NCBI RefSeq assembly: GCF_900106835.1
Contig: NZ_FNNR01000007.1
Span: forward strand, 274,891-338,890
Direction of reading: 5' to 3'
DNA from: Arthrobacter sp. cf158
GTDB taxonomy: Bacteria > Actinomycetota > Actinomycetes > Actinomycetales > Micrococcaceae
DNA length: 64,000 nt
The notes beneath the pieces were generated by a model, which was not told where the DNA came from, searched no databases, and saw nothing but the letters and a program-made list of their open reading frames with translations. The first letter of the stretch is position 1. Each line of letters opens with the position of its first letter. Below are positions 43,236-52,075 of the stretch, one piece after another. The position numbers were made by a program, and so were the translations under genes.

Positions 43236-43529
43236 ATGTGGATCGGCTGGATTGAGTTCGACGTCCTTTTGGGCGACGTCCATAGTCTCAAGGAGAAGCG
43301 CTCGCTGATTCGGCCCTTGGTGGCCGAGCTGAAGCGGCGCTTCGATGTTTCTGCTGCCGAAACAGGCCTGCAGGACCAGCATCGGCGCGCTCTGATTGGG
43401 GTCGCCTTGGTGGCTCCGGACCACTCCCATCTTCAGCAAGTGCTCGACGCCGTTGAACGGTTTGTGGCGGCCCGTCCGGAGTTTGAGCTGCTCAGTGCAC
43501 GGCAGCGGGTGCTGCACAGCGAGGACTAG
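43236..43529 (+). CDS. DUF503 (YlxP-like) protein
   Basis: 97 residues starting MWIGWIEFDVLLGDVHSLKEKRSLIRPLV, the DUF503 signature (LKEKR followed by RF.VSAAE, here RFDVSAAETGLQDQHRRALIG). Small cytoplasmic ferredoxin-fold protein, sometimes linked to ribosome maturation neighbours in Firmicutes. Function unknown. It ends overlapping the convergent regulator gene by 4 bp. Confidence 0.85.
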   Translation: MWIGWIEFDVLLGDVHSLKEKRSLIRPLVAELKRRFDVSAAETGLQDQHRRALIGVALVAPDHSHLQQVLDAVERFVAARPEFELLSARQRVLHSED

Positions 43530-44167
43530 TAGCCGATGACGGCCAAGCGTGTGGAGTCCAGGTGGGCGTCGATGGCTTGGTGGGCTGCTTCGAGGCTGCG
43601 GCTGCGGAGGGCATCGACGATCAACTGATGCTCCCTGAGGACGTCCCCCGCGCGGTCTGTTCCCTGGCTAACTGCCTTGACGCCGATCCTGAGTTGCTTT
43701 TGCCGGAGCGAAGCGTAGAAATCGGCCAGGACGGGATTCCCTCCGGCACGGACCATGAGGGTGTGGAACTCGGTGTCCAACTCGATGAACCGGGCTGGAT
43801 CATCCTTGGCTTCCTGCTGCTGGTCAATGACTTGCTGGAAGGCATCGATCTGGGCGTCCAGCATGGTCTCCAGTGCGGAGACCGCCCATTTCTCCACAAC
43901 GGACCTGGCTTGCAGGATGGCGCGGACGTCGGGATCGGAGATCGGCGGGACATAGGCGCCTTTGTGCGGGATCCGCTTGACGAACCCCTCAGCTTCGAGG
44001 CGCAGCAGGGCCTCTCGCACAGGGGTTCGTGACGTGCCGGTGGTCTTGGCCAGGACTCCCTCGTTGAGAAAAGTCTCTTCCTCACGGGGCAGGGCTGCGA
44101 TGTAGCTTTTCATCCACTGGTAGGCCACTTCTGGCTGCGACTGTGCAGCGGGGGTCATCTGGATCAT
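43526..44167 (-). CDS. GntR family regulator, FCD subfamily
   Basis: 213 residues. N-terminal winged helix with TGTSRTPVREALLRLEAEGFV, then an FCD helical domain (VVEKWAVSALETML, DTEFHTLMVRAGGNPVL, REHQLIVDALRSR) whose Asp/His residues bind a metal and a small acid. Divergent from the transporter-led catabolic operon; the palindrome at 44254-44267 is the likely binding site. It probably represses that operon until its substrate binds. Confidence 0.9.
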   Translation of the reverse strand: MIQMTPAAQSQPEVAYQWMKSYIAALPREEETFLNEGVLAKTTGTSRTPVREALLRLEAEGFVKRIPHKGAYVPPISDPDVRAILQARSVVEKWAVSALETMLDAQIDAFQQVIDQQQEAKDDPARFIELDTEFHTLMVRAGGNPVLADFYASLRQKQLRIGVKAVSQGTDRAGDVLREHQLIVDALRSRSLEAAHQAIDAHLDSTRLAVIGY

Positions 44168-44253
44168 GCAGAGCCTTTCTCGCGAAGCCCAGTATACGAG
44201 TTGTGTTCAGAAGCTGAGGGACGTTCGGAAAACTTCTGCTTCAAATATAGACA

Positions 44254-44267
44254 GGTTGTATACAACC
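44254..44267. promoter_or_regulatory. GntR-type operator GGTTGTATACAACC
   Basis: A perfect 14-bp palindrome containing TTGTATACAA, which fits the FCD/FadR-type pattern TNGTNNNACNA. It lies in the promoter shared with the catabolic operon. A partial copy, AGTATACGA at 44191-44199, lies near the regulator start. Confidence 0.7.
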
Positions 44268-44383
44268 CGTCTACAGTGATGTTCAGTGACTCCGCTCACG
44301 CATCGGAAAACCCCAATTTCCTGGGAGACCGGCCTTCTGACTCAACCGAAGCCCACGTCTCCCCCTCGCAAAGGATCCCCAGA

Positions 44384-45745
44384 ATGACCGATTTGAAGAA
44401 AGCAGAACTGAGGCAGCAGAAGCACTCCAGCCTGCCCGTCGTGGCTGCTTCAAGCCTGGCCGGCACTGCCGTCGAATGGTACGACTTCTTTCTCTACGGC
44501 ACGGCCGCCGCGCTGGTATTCAACAAGCTCTACTTCCCCACCGATGATCCCCTGGTGGGCACCATGCTGGCACTCGGAACGTTTGCTGCCGGCTTCCTGG
44601 CCCGTCCGATCGGTGCCATCGTCCTTGGCCATTTGGGCGACAAGCACGGTCGCCGCGCCACGCTGGTGGCCAGCCTGATGCTCATGGGCGTCGCCACCAC
44701 CCTCATCGCCTTCATTCCCTCGTACGCCGCGATCGGCATTGCCGCTCCGTTACTGCTCTTGCTGCTTCGCTTGATCCAGGGATTTGCCCTCGGTGGCGAG
44801 TGGGGCGGGGCCGTCCTCCTCGTGTCCGAACACAGCAATGAAAGCGCCCGGCGCGCCTTCTGGGCCTCGTGGCCCAACATGGGCCCGCCCCTGGGCAACC
44901 TGATGGCAGCAGGTGTGCTGGCCGTGCTGGCTGCCACCATGCCGGAGAGCGAGTTCCTGGCATGGGGCTGGCGCATCGCCTTCGGATTGTCTGCCCTGCT
45001 GGTGGTCATTGGCCTCGTCCTGCGGCTCTACGTTCAGGAAACCCCGCTGTTCAAGGAAGCACAGCGGAAGCGCGAAGCCGAAGGCAACAAGGAACGGAAG
45101 ATGCCGCTGACCATCCTGTTCCGCCGCAACTGGCGTGAAATCCTCATCGCAACCGGCAGCCGTATGGGCGAGAACGCGGGCTTCTACATCTACTCGCTGT
45201 TCATCATCACCTACGTCACCCAGATCATGGGACTGCAGAGGCAGACCGGACTCACCGCCGTCATGATCGGCCAGGGCGTCGCCGTCGTCGCCATTCCCAT
45301 CCTGGCGCTCTACGCGGACAAAGTGGGCCGCAAGCCCATCTTGATTGGCGCCTCGATTGCCACCATGGTGTGGGCGTTCGCGTTCTTCTTCCTCCTGAAC
45401 ACCGGCCAGCTGTGGGGCATCATCGCCGCCGCTGTTGGTGGATTGCTGATCTTCGCCGCCTACAGCTCGGTGATCGGAGCCTTCTTCTCCGAACTCTTCC
45501 CCACGGATGTGCGGTACAGCGGCACCTCGGTGTCCTACAACCTGGCGTCACTAATCGCCGGCTCCTTGTCCCCGATCATTGCCCTGGCCCTCTACAGCGC
45601 CTTCGGCACAGGCTATGCGATCGGCATCTACCTCGCCGCCATGGGCCTGATCTCCATGGTCTCGGTGATGTTCGCCAAGGAAACCAAAGGGCTGCGGCTC
45701 AGCGACCTGGACCAGCCCGCCTCTGTGAGTAAGGAACAAGCATGA
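44384..45745 (+). CDS. MHS-family metabolite:H+ symporter (MFS)
   Basis: 453 residues from ATG 44384, after AAAGGA. Twelve membrane segments; family motifs GTAVEWYDFFLYGTAAA at the first segment and HLGDKHGRRATL in the loop 2-3, as in shikimate/citrate/KgtP-type carriers. It probably imports the organic acid degraded by the following genes. It overlaps the hydrolase gene by 4 bp. Confidence 0.9.
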   Translation: MTDLKKAELRQQKHSSLPVVAASSLAGTAVEWYDFFLYGTAAALVFNKLYFPTDDPLVGTMLALGTFAAGFLARPIGAIVLGHLGDKHGRRATLVASLMLMGVATTLIAFIPSYAAIGIAAPLLLLLLRLIQGFALGGEWGGAVLLVSEHSNESARRAFWASWPNMGPPLGNLMAAGVLAVLAATMPESEFLAWGWRIAFGLSALLVVIGLVLRLYVQETPLFKEAQRKREAEGNKERKMPLTILFRRNWREILIATGSRMGENAGFYIYSLFIITYVTQIMGLQRQTGLTAVMIGQGVAVVAIPILALYADKVGRKPILIGASIATMVWAFAFFFLLNTGQLWGIIAAAVGGLLIFAAYSSVIGAFFSELFPTDVRYSGTSVSYNLASLIAGSLSPIIALALYSAFGTGYAIGIYLAAMGLISMVSVMFAKETKGLRLSDLDQPASVSKEQA

Positions 45746-46536
45746 GAATCGCCCTCGTCCAGGTGGCCAGCCCGGACCCTGAAACCCGTGAGGACCGGAT
45801 CAACCGCATCGAAGCGATCCTGCGCGGGATCACCGGCGCCGATCTGATCGTCCTCCCGGAACTCTGGAGCGCCGGCTATTTCCACTTCGATAACTACGAA
45901 AATCTCGCGGAAACACTGGACGGCCCCACTGTCTCCATGTGCTCGCGGGTGGCAGCAGACCTAGGCGTTCACCTCCACCTCGGCAGCATCATTGAAGCCG
46001 GCGAGGACGGCCAGCTCAGCAACACCTCCATCCTGCTGGGACCGGACGGCAGCGTGGTCCACACGTACCGGAAGATCCACGTGTTCGGTTACAAGTCCAA
46101 GGAGGCCAGCCTCCTCACGGCAGGCTCCGCCCTTCCGGTGGCCCAGCTGCCGTTCGGTGCAGTTTCCGGGATCACCTGCTACGACCTCCGCTTCCCCGGA
46201 TTGTGGATGGAGCTGAGCACCCGTGGCGCGGAAATCGTGATTGTCCCGGCAGCCTGGCCCGCAGCGCGACGCGAACACTGGCGCCTCCTCACCACTGCCC
46301 GTGCGGTGGAGCACCAGATCTTCGTGATTGCCTGCAACGCCGCCGGCACCCAGGAAGGCGTGGAACTCGGCGGACACAGCAGGGTGGTGGATCCGACGGG
46401 CGCCGTCATCGCCGAGGCAGATGCCGGGGAATCAGTGCTCATGGTGGACATCGATCCCGGCAAGGTCCACGCAGTCCGCACCGAATTTCCGGTGATCAAC
46501 GACCGCCTCAGTAACTACCAAACGTTGACCGTCTAA
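45742..46536 (+). CDS. Nitrilase-superfamily carbon-nitrogen hydrolase
   Basis: 264 residues with the full catalytic set: Glu40 (VLPELWSAGYF), Lys111 (YRKIHVFG) and Cys146 (GITCYDLRFP). The sequence is closest in style to omega-amidase/C-N hydrolase members that act on amides of small acids rather than true nitrilases. In this operon it suggests that the substrate or an intermediate contains an amide or N-formyl group. Confidence 0.88.
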   Translation: MRIALVQVASPDPETREDRINRIEAILRGITGADLIVLPELWSAGYFHFDNYENLAETLDGPTVSMCSRVAADLGVHLHLGSIIEAGEDGQLSNTSILLGPDGSVVHTYRKIHVFGYKSKEASLLTAGSALPVAQLPFGAVSGITCYDLRFPGLWMELSTRGAEIVIVPAAWPAARREHWRLLTTARAVEHQIFVIACNAAGTQEGVELGGHSRVVDPTGAVIAEADAGESVLMVDIDPGKVHAVRTEFPVINDRLSNYQTLTV

Positions 46537-46544
46537 GGGAGAAC

Positions 46545-47231
46545 ATGGAAACGACAAGGCAAGTCCCACTCACCTTCAGGGTGGTGGGCACCGACAAGAC
46601 AATCGTGGTCTCGGATTTCCACGCAGTGGTGGCCGGCTACACAGGCCGGGACCCGAAGGCGGTCCAGCACCACATCGACGAACTGGCAGCCATCGGCGTA
46701 GCACCACCGCCGGAAGTGCCCATGTTCTACCGCATGGACTCGGACCTGTTCGAGACCTCGGGCGAGCATGACACCTCGGAGAACCTGACCTCCGGCGAGA
46801 TCGAACCCCTCTACCTTCGCCACGACGGCCAGTATTACCTGGGCATCGGTTCGGACCACACGGACCGTGACATCGAGGCCCGGGATATCGGGGACTCCAA
46901 GCGGGCCTGTCCCAAGCCGATCGCCGGTGAGGTCATCGCGGTCGAATCCTTGGAGGACCTGGACCTCGATCAGTGCATCGCGCGCTCCTGGGTGGACGGG
47001 GAACTGTACCAGGAGGGTTCGCTGAGCGGCCTGCGCAAGCCGGCGGACGTCGTCGAGCGCCTCCTGGCCCGCACCGACATCGGCGACGCCGATTTCATGT
47101 GCCTCGGCGGCACCCTGCCGCTGCTGGACGGGAAGTTCGTGAACGGAACTTCCTGGAAGTTGGAGCTCTCCTTCCCGAATGGGACCACCATTGAACATAA
47201 CTACAAAATCAAGAAAGGCTCACTTCGATGA
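46545..47231 (+). CDS. DUF2848 family protein
   Basis: 228 residues. The pattern LGIGSDHTDRDIE, KPIAGEVI, RSWVDGELYQEG and DADFMCLGGTLPL matches DUF2848 proteins, which look related to fumarylacetoacetate-hydrolase folds. No catalytic role is established. GGGAG precedes the ATG by a few bases; it overlaps the monooxygenase gene by 4 bp. It may open or isomerise the product of the monooxygenase. Confidence 0.82.
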   Translation: METTRQVPLTFRVVGTDKTIVVSDFHAVVAGYTGRDPKAVQHHIDELAAIGVAPPPEVPMFYRMDSDLFETSGEHDTSENLTSGEIEPLYLRHDGQYYLGIGSDHTDRDIEARDIGDSKRACPKPIAGEVIAVESLEDLDLDQCIARSWVDGELYQEGSLSGLRKPADVVERLLARTDIGDADFMCLGGTLPLLDGKFVNGTSWKLELSFPNGTTIEHNYKIKKGSLR

Positions 47232-48700
47232 GAACCGGTAAGCAGTATTTGAAGTCCCTGAACGACGGCCGGACAGTGATCCTCGATGGCGAGGTGGTCG
47301 GCAACGTCCTGGAACACCCGGCGTTCGCGAAGGTTGCCCGGACCATGTCAGAGCTGTTCGACATCGCAGCCGATCCCGCCAACGGCATGCAGTTCCATTC
47401 GGAGGAAATCGACGGACCAGCCAACCGCACGTTCGCCGCTCCCCGCACCCAGGAGGAACTGGTGCTGCGGCGCCAGGCAATCGAGAAGTGGGCCAAGCAC
47501 ACGCACGGCTGGGTGGGCCGCAGCCCGGACCACGTTGGTACGTTCTTCGCCGCGTTTGGCTCGCACGCGGACGTGTTCAAAAACGACGAGCGCGACTTCG
47601 CCGGCAACGTGGAGCGGTACTACAAGAAGATCCTGTCCGAGAATCTGTACCTGTCCTACGCGATCATTCCCCCGCAGGTCTCCCGCGCCACCACAGCGTC
47701 AGGGTGGGAAGGCGAATACCTGCAGGTGGGCGTCGTGCGTGAAACCGAGGAGGGCATCATTGTCCGCGGTTCGCAGATGCTCGCCACCGGCGCCGCAATC
47801 GCTGATGAAGTCTTTGTCACCTGCATCAAGCCGCTGGGGCCGGACGATGTTGACTTCGCCGTCAGCTTCGCCATCCCGGTAGCCACCGACGGCCTGAAGC
47901 TCTACTGCCGCCGCCCGTTCGCGCCCGCAGCCACCAGCGACTTCGACTACCCGCTGACCAGCCACTACGACGAGCCGGATGCCCTGGTGGTCTTCGATGA
48001 CGTCCTTATCCCGTGGGACCGCGTGTTCATCAACCGGAACATCGACACCCTGCGCCGCCAGTTCTTCGACACCGGCGCCCACGCCCTGGGCAACTGGCAG
48101 GCCCAGATCCGGTTCTCCACCAAGCTGAAGTTCATCGCCTCCGTGGCCCGCAAGGTCACCCAGGTGAACGGCACGGACAAGATCCCCGGAGTCCAGGAGA
48201 AGCTCGGCGAGCTCGCCGCGATTGTGCAGTCCGTTGAATCGGCCGTCCTCGCCGCGGAATACACGGCGACAACGGACGACGCCGGCATGCGGATTCCGGG
48301 GAAGAGCGCACTGTACGGGGCCATGGGCCTGCAATCCGAGACCTACCCCCGCGTGATCTCGATCCTCCGCGACCTGGTAGGTGGCGGCGTCCTGCAACTG
48401 CCCTCCAGCATCGCTGACATGACCAGCAGCGTCACCCGACCGGACATGGAACGCTACGTGCAGTCCCCCGGCGTCGCCAGCGAGGAACGGGTGAAGCTCT
48501 TCAAGTTGGCCTGGGACATCATCGGTTCCGAGTTCGCCGGCCGCCATCAGCAGTACGAAATGTTCTACGCCGGTGCACCGTTCGTTGTCCGCGGCGCCTA
48601 CACCTACAGGAATTACGGCTACGACGCCCTGGTAGCGGAGCTGGACACGTTCCTCGGTTCCTACAGCATCCAGAGCACCACCGATTCGGAGGGAATCTGA
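47228..48700 (+). CDS. HpaB-type flavin-dependent monooxygenase (4-hydroxyphenylacetate 3-hydroxylase family)
   Basis: 490 residues of acyl-CoA-dehydrogenase-like fold. Starts MRTGKQYLKSLNDGRTVILDGE, the classical HpaB N-terminus, and contains SYAIIPPQVSR, LIPWDRVFIN and a C-terminal RHQQYEMFYAG segment. Such enzymes take FADH2 from a separate reductase (encoded three genes downstream here) and hydroxylate aromatic or heteroaromatic acids. The actual substrate is not deducible. Confidence 0.92.
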   Translation: MRTGKQYLKSLNDGRTVILDGEVVGNVLEHPAFAKVARTMSELFDIAADPANGMQFHSEEIDGPANRTFAAPRTQEELVLRRQAIEKWAKHTHGWVGRSPDHVGTFFAAFGSHADVFKNDERDFAGNVERYYKKILSENLYLSYAIIPPQVSRATTASGWEGEYLQVGVVRETEEGIIVRGSQMLATGAAIADEVFVTCIKPLGPDDVDFAVSFAIPVATDGLKLYCRRPFAPAATSDFDYPLTSHYDEPDALVVFDDVLIPWDRVFINRNIDTLRRQFFDTGAHALGNWQAQIRFSTKLKFIASVARKVTQVNGTDKIPGVQEKLGELAAIVQSVESAVLAAEYTATTDDAGMRIPGKSALYGAMGLQSETYPRVISILRDLVGGGVLQLPSSIADMTSSVTRPDMERYVQSPGVASEERVKLFKLAWDIIGSEFAGRHQQYEMFYAGAPFVVRGAYTYRNYGYDALVAELDTFLGSYSIQSTTDSEGI

Positions 48701-48702
48701 CC

Positions 48703-49074
48703 ATGGCAAAGCCCGAATTCGAGTTCACCCCTGTTTCCTCGGTGGACTTCGCACCCTGCAACCCGCACATCGAGGGCCTGTCCGAGGCCATCCTCGCCCG
48801 GGATTCGGACAACGACAGCGTCACCCGGATCCTCAAGTTCGAGCCCGGCACGGACACCTCCGCCAACGGCGTCCTCACCCATGATTTCTGGGAAGAGGTC
48901 TTCATTTTCGAGGGCTCGTTCGTGGACCAGCGCCTCGGCAAAACCTTCAAAGCCGGCGACTGGGCCACCCGCCCGCCGGGCATGGAACACGGACCGTGGG
49001 TCTCGGAAAACGGCGCCAGGATGTTCGAAGTCCGGTACTACACGGATCCGGCACCAGCGGAGCGGAGCAACTGA
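48703..49074 (+). CDS. Cupin-domain protein
   Basis: 123 residues. A cupin core is visible with HDFWEEVFIFEGSFVD and DWATRPPGMEHGPW, giving the two His/Glu metal-binding motifs of a ChrR-like cupin. It begins two bases after the monooxygenase stop. It could be a small isomerase/dioxygenase or a metal-dependent helper of the pathway. Confidence 0.85.
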   Translation: MAKPEFEFTPVSSVDFAPCNPHIEGLSEAILARDSDNDSVTRILKFEPGTDTSANGVLTHDFWEEVFIFEGSFVDQRLGKTFKAGDWATRPPGMEHGPWVSENGARMFEVRYYTDPAPAERSN

Positions 49075-49075
49075 C

Positions 49076-49600
49076 ATGAGCCTGGCACCAGCCTTCACCA
49101 TCCCCGACGCCATGGGGATGCGCCGCGCCATGGGCCGCTTCCTCACCGGCGTCGCTGTGGTGACCACCCAGCACGAGGATGAGCAGTACGGGATGACCAT
49201 CAGCTCGCTGACCTCCATCAGCCTGGAACCACCCATCCTGATGATCTCGCTGAACTTCGGCACCCGGACCGGAGAGGCACTGATGGAGAGCGGCAAATTC
49301 GCCGTGTCCATCCTCGGCGCCAAGCAGGAGTCAGTGGCCCGGCGATTCGCAGTCCGTGGCGGCGACCGCTTCGGCGACGGCGACTTTGACATCACGGACA
49401 GCGGCCTGCCGGTCATCAAGGGCGCCCTCGCCCAGGCGGACTGCACCGTTGTGCAGCAGTACGACGTCGGAGATCACCAGGTTTTCTTCGGACAGGTCAC
49501 CACGTGCCGGGACCGGGACGGCGAGGTGCTGGCCTTCAAGGCAGGCCGCTTCGGCTCGTTCAGCGACTTCGGCCACGCAGAAATCCCCTGGATGTTCTGA
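49076..49600 (+). CDS. Flavin reductase of the HpaC family
   Basis: 174 residues with RRAMGRFLTGVAVVTT near the N-terminus and YGMTISSLTSISLEPPILMISLN, the FMN/FAD-binding segment of short-chain flavin reductases. It is the natural electron supplier for the HpaB-type monooxygenase in the same operon. Last gene before a strong terminator. Confidence 0.92.
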   Translation: MSLAPAFTIPDAMGMRRAMGRFLTGVAVVTTQHEDEQYGMTISSLTSISLEPPILMISLNFGTRTGEALMESGKFAVSILGAKQESVARRFAVRGGDRFGDGDFDITDSGLPVIKGALAQADCTVVQQYDVGDHQVFFGQVTTCRDRDGEVLAFKAGRFGSFSDFGHAEIPWMF

Positions 49601-49617
49601 CGAGTGCTGAGTAGCGC

Positions 49618-49664
49618 TTAAAGAGGCGGTGCCGGACTCCATGAGTCCGGCACCGCCTCTTTAA
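49618..49664. terminator. Strong bidirectional terminator
   Basis: A 22-bp perfect stem with a 3-base loop and AA/TT edges closes the catabolic operon and the convergent ABM gene. Confidence 0.92.
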
Positions 49665-49686
49665 CGCTCAGCTGGGCAATGGCCCG

Positions 49687-50007
49687 CTACGCGATGGTCA
49701 GCTCACCCATACGATCCCAGCCACTGCCTTCGAATTGCCGGCTGATGATGTGCGGCGTCTCCACCAGCGCCTGCGGCATGTCCGCCATGGCCTTCTTGAA
49801 GTGCCCGCTGTTGACGTGCGCCTCCGCCGCGTCGTCCTGGAAAGCCTCCACCAGCACGAACTCATTCGGGTTGTCCACGCTGCGGGACCAGTCGAACCAC
49901 AGGTTGCCCGGCTCCGCACGGGTTGCCTCGGTGAAGTCGGCAACCAGGTCCAGCCACCGCTCGGACCAGTCGGGCTTGACGTTGAACTTGACCACAATAA
50001 AGATCAC
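49687..50007 (-). CDS. ABM-domain putative quinol monooxygenase
   Basis: 106 residues with the antibiotic-biosynthesis-monooxygenase fold: MIFIVVKFNVKP, FTEATRAEPGNLWFDW and VLVEAFQDDAAEAHVNSGHFKKA. Cofactor-free dimeric enzyme or stress protein of the YgiN type. Single gene. It is transcribed toward the catabolic operon but ended by the shared terminator. Confidence 0.85.
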   Translation of the reverse strand: MIFIVVKFNVKPDWSERWLDLVADFTEATRAEPGNLWFDWSRSVDNPNEFVLVEAFQDDAAEAHVNSGHFKKAMADMPQALVETPHIISRQFEGSGWDRMGELTIA

Positions 50008-50080
50008 GGGCTGCTGCCTTTCGTTGCACTACAGATCCGTTCCATTCTGTCACTGCCGTTATCGCCACTGCCTTAACGCC

Positions 50081-50118
50081 CGACGGCGGCCCGCACCACA
50101 AGGTGCGGACCGCCGTCG
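50081..50118. terminator. Terminator of the sugar ABC operon
   Basis: A 17-bp stem with one mismatch and a 4-base loop, just past the end of the last permease gene on the minus strand. Confidence 0.7.
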
Positions 50119-50156
50119 AACGCTGTTTTAGCGTGCCAGTGCTACTCAGGTGCCTG

Positions 50157-51050
50157 CTACTTTGAGGTGCCCTGCGAGACGGACCCCTGCAGCTGGCGCT
50201 GGAAGATCACGTAGACGATGAGAACCGGAATGACGGTGACGCTGACGGCTGCGAACAGCGCGCCATAGTCCACGGCATAGCCCATCTGGCCGGCGAAGGC
50301 CGCGAGTTCCTGGGAAAGGACGCGCGGACCGGCGGCGTTGATGGACACCGGAATCAGGAACTGGTTCCACAGGCCCAGGAAGTTGAAGATGGCAACCGAG
50401 GCGAGGCCCGGCTTGGCCATCGGCAGCATGACCTGGAAGAACGTCCGCCACTCCCCTGCTCCGTCCAGCGCTGCTGCCTCGGTGATTTCGTGCGGCAGCG
50501 ACTTGAAGAAGGAGAAGAGGAAGAACACCGTGAACGGAAGCGCGAAGCCCACGTACACCAGGATGAGTCCCGGCAGGGTGTTCAGCAGTCCCATGTTCTT
50601 CAGGACGAAGAACAACGGCACCATGGCCAGGAAGATCGGGAACGTCAGTCCGGCCAGCATCAGGTAGTAGATGGCCCTGCTTCCCGGGAAGGTGTACCGG
50701 GCAAGAACGTAGGCACACATGGCGCCCAGGACCATGACGATCACCAAGGCCACAGCCACCACCAGCACGGAGTTAAGGAAGGCAGATCCAATGCCGGCCT
50801 CGCTCCATGCCTTGACGTAGTTATCCAGCTTCCATTCCGCAGGCAAGGCGAACGGCGAAGCGAAGATCTCGCTGGACGTCTTGAAGGAGGACATGAACGT
50901 CCACAGGAGCGGAAGGATGACGATGAGCGTCCAAATGGTCAGCGCCGTGTGTGAAACGGCTCCCACCACTTTGTCGCTGGTGGAGGTTGCCGGCGTCCGC
51001 GGTTGGAAGTGCAGCGACTTCCTTTCCGGAGTTGAGACTTTTGTTGTCAT
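50157..51050 (-). CDS. Sugar ABC transporter permease (MalG-like)
   Basis: 297 residues with six membrane segments and the binding-protein-dependent transport motif EAAALDGAGEWRTFFQVMLPMAKPGL. The N-terminal 30 residues are cytoplasmic. Second permease of a CUT1-type uptake system; it overlaps the first permease gene at one base. No ATPase is encoded here, so a shared MsiK-type ATPase elsewhere probably drives it. Confidence 0.93.
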   Translation of the reverse strand: MTTKVSTPERKSLHFQPRTPATSTSDKVVGAVSHTALTIWTLIVILPLLWTFMSSFKTSSEIFASPFALPAEWKLDNYVKAWSEAGIGSAFLNSVLVVAVALVIVMVLGAMCAYVLARYTFPGSRAIYYLMLAGLTFPIFLAMVPLFFVLKNMGLLNTLPGLILVYVGFALPFTVFFLFSFFKSLPHEITEAAALDGAGEWRTFFQVMLPMAKPGLASVAIFNFLGLWNQFLIPVSINAAGPRVLSQELAAFAGQMGYAVDYGALFAAVSVTVIPVLIVYVIFQRQLQGSVSQGTSK

Positions 51051-52075
51051 TACAGACTCACATCCTTATCTCCGCCGGTGAGCCGGTTGACCACGAATAC
51101 CAAGCCGGAGAAGATCAGCGTGGCAACGGCCAACACAACACCCATGGCGCTGGCGAGTCCGAATTGTCCCTTGCTGAATGCGGTGAAGAACAGCTGCTGG
51201 GCCATAACCAAAGTGGAGTTGTCCGGCCCACCGCCCGAGTTGAGGGCAGCCATGTAAACGAACGCGTCCAAGGCCAGGATGCCCATGTAAATGTAGGCGG
51301 TCTGGATGTTGTCCCGGATCAGGGGGATGGTGATGGACACTGCGGTGCGGAAGCGACCCGCGCCATCGATCCTGGCGGCCTCAAAAAGCTCGGCAGGAAT
51401 GCCCTTGATGCCGGCCACGAACAGGACCATGTAGAAGCCAACAAAGCCCCACACGATCACAAACATGGTGGCAATCATGGCGGTGTTCTTGTCGCCCAGC
51501 CAGGCAAAGTCCTTGAACTGGTCCATGCCCAGCCCGGTCAGGATGCCGTTCAGCAAGCCACCGGAGGGATCGTAGATCTGCCCCCACATGATGCCGATGG
51601 CGATAGCGGGGATGGTGTACGGGAAGAAGGACACCACACGGTAGAAGCTGGAGTTCCGCAGGCCCTTGATCTGGCCCTTGCTGCTGCCACCCACGGTCAC
51701 CAAAGACGCCAGTATCAGGCTCAGGATAATAGTGATGATCGGCAGGAAGATGACCAGGAGGATGTTGTTCCCCATGGCCTTCATGAAGATATCGTCCGTA
51801 AAAATCTTGCTGTAGTTCTCAAGTCCGATGAAGTTCTGGGTGGGCGAAAACCCGGACCAGTCCGTCAACGAGTAACCAAAAGCCTGAATGAACGGCCAAA
51901 TCACGAACAAGAGGTAGATCGCCAGCGGCAGTCCGAGGAACACCGCGAAGAAACTGACCTTGTCCCACGTCAATGGCTTCCGCCGCCGCTTGATGACCTG
52001 CGGTGGAGCCGTCGCCGGAACGACGGCGGCCAGGCCGTCGTCGTTCCGGCTCTGCTGAGTTTTCACTGAACTCAC
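51050..52075 (-). CDS. Sugar ABC transporter permease (MalF-like)
   Basis: 341 residues. A 35-residue cytoplasmic N-terminus is followed by six membrane segments and the EAA loop (ELFEAARIDGAGRFRTAVSITIPL). CUT1-family permease partner of the following gene. Overlaps the binding-protein gene by 4 bp. Confidence 0.93.
   Translation of the reverse strand: MSSVKTQQSRNDDGLAAVVPATAPPQVIKRRRKPLTWDKVSFFAVFLGLPLAIYLLFVIWPFIQAFGYSLTDWSGFSPTQNFIGLENYSKIFTDDIFMKAMGNNILLVIFLPIITIILSLILASLVTVGGSSKGQIKGLRNSSFYRVVSFFPYTIPAIAIGIMWGQIYDPSGGLLNGILTGLGMDQFKDFAWLGDKNTAMIATMFVIVWGFVGFYMVLFVAGIKGIPAELFEAARIDGAGRFRTAVSITIPLIRDNIQTAYIYMGILALDAFVYMAALNSGGGPDNSTLVMAQQLFFTAFSKGQFGLASAMGVVLAVATLIFSGLVFVVNRLTGGDKDVSL

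Noticed and set aside
50046..50060. TCTGTCACTGCCGTT resembling the CCTGNCANTGNCAGG operator, upstream of the ABM gene
   Set aside because: Only 8 of 12 fixed positions match and it is a single copy, unlike the paired copies at the two cluster promoters.
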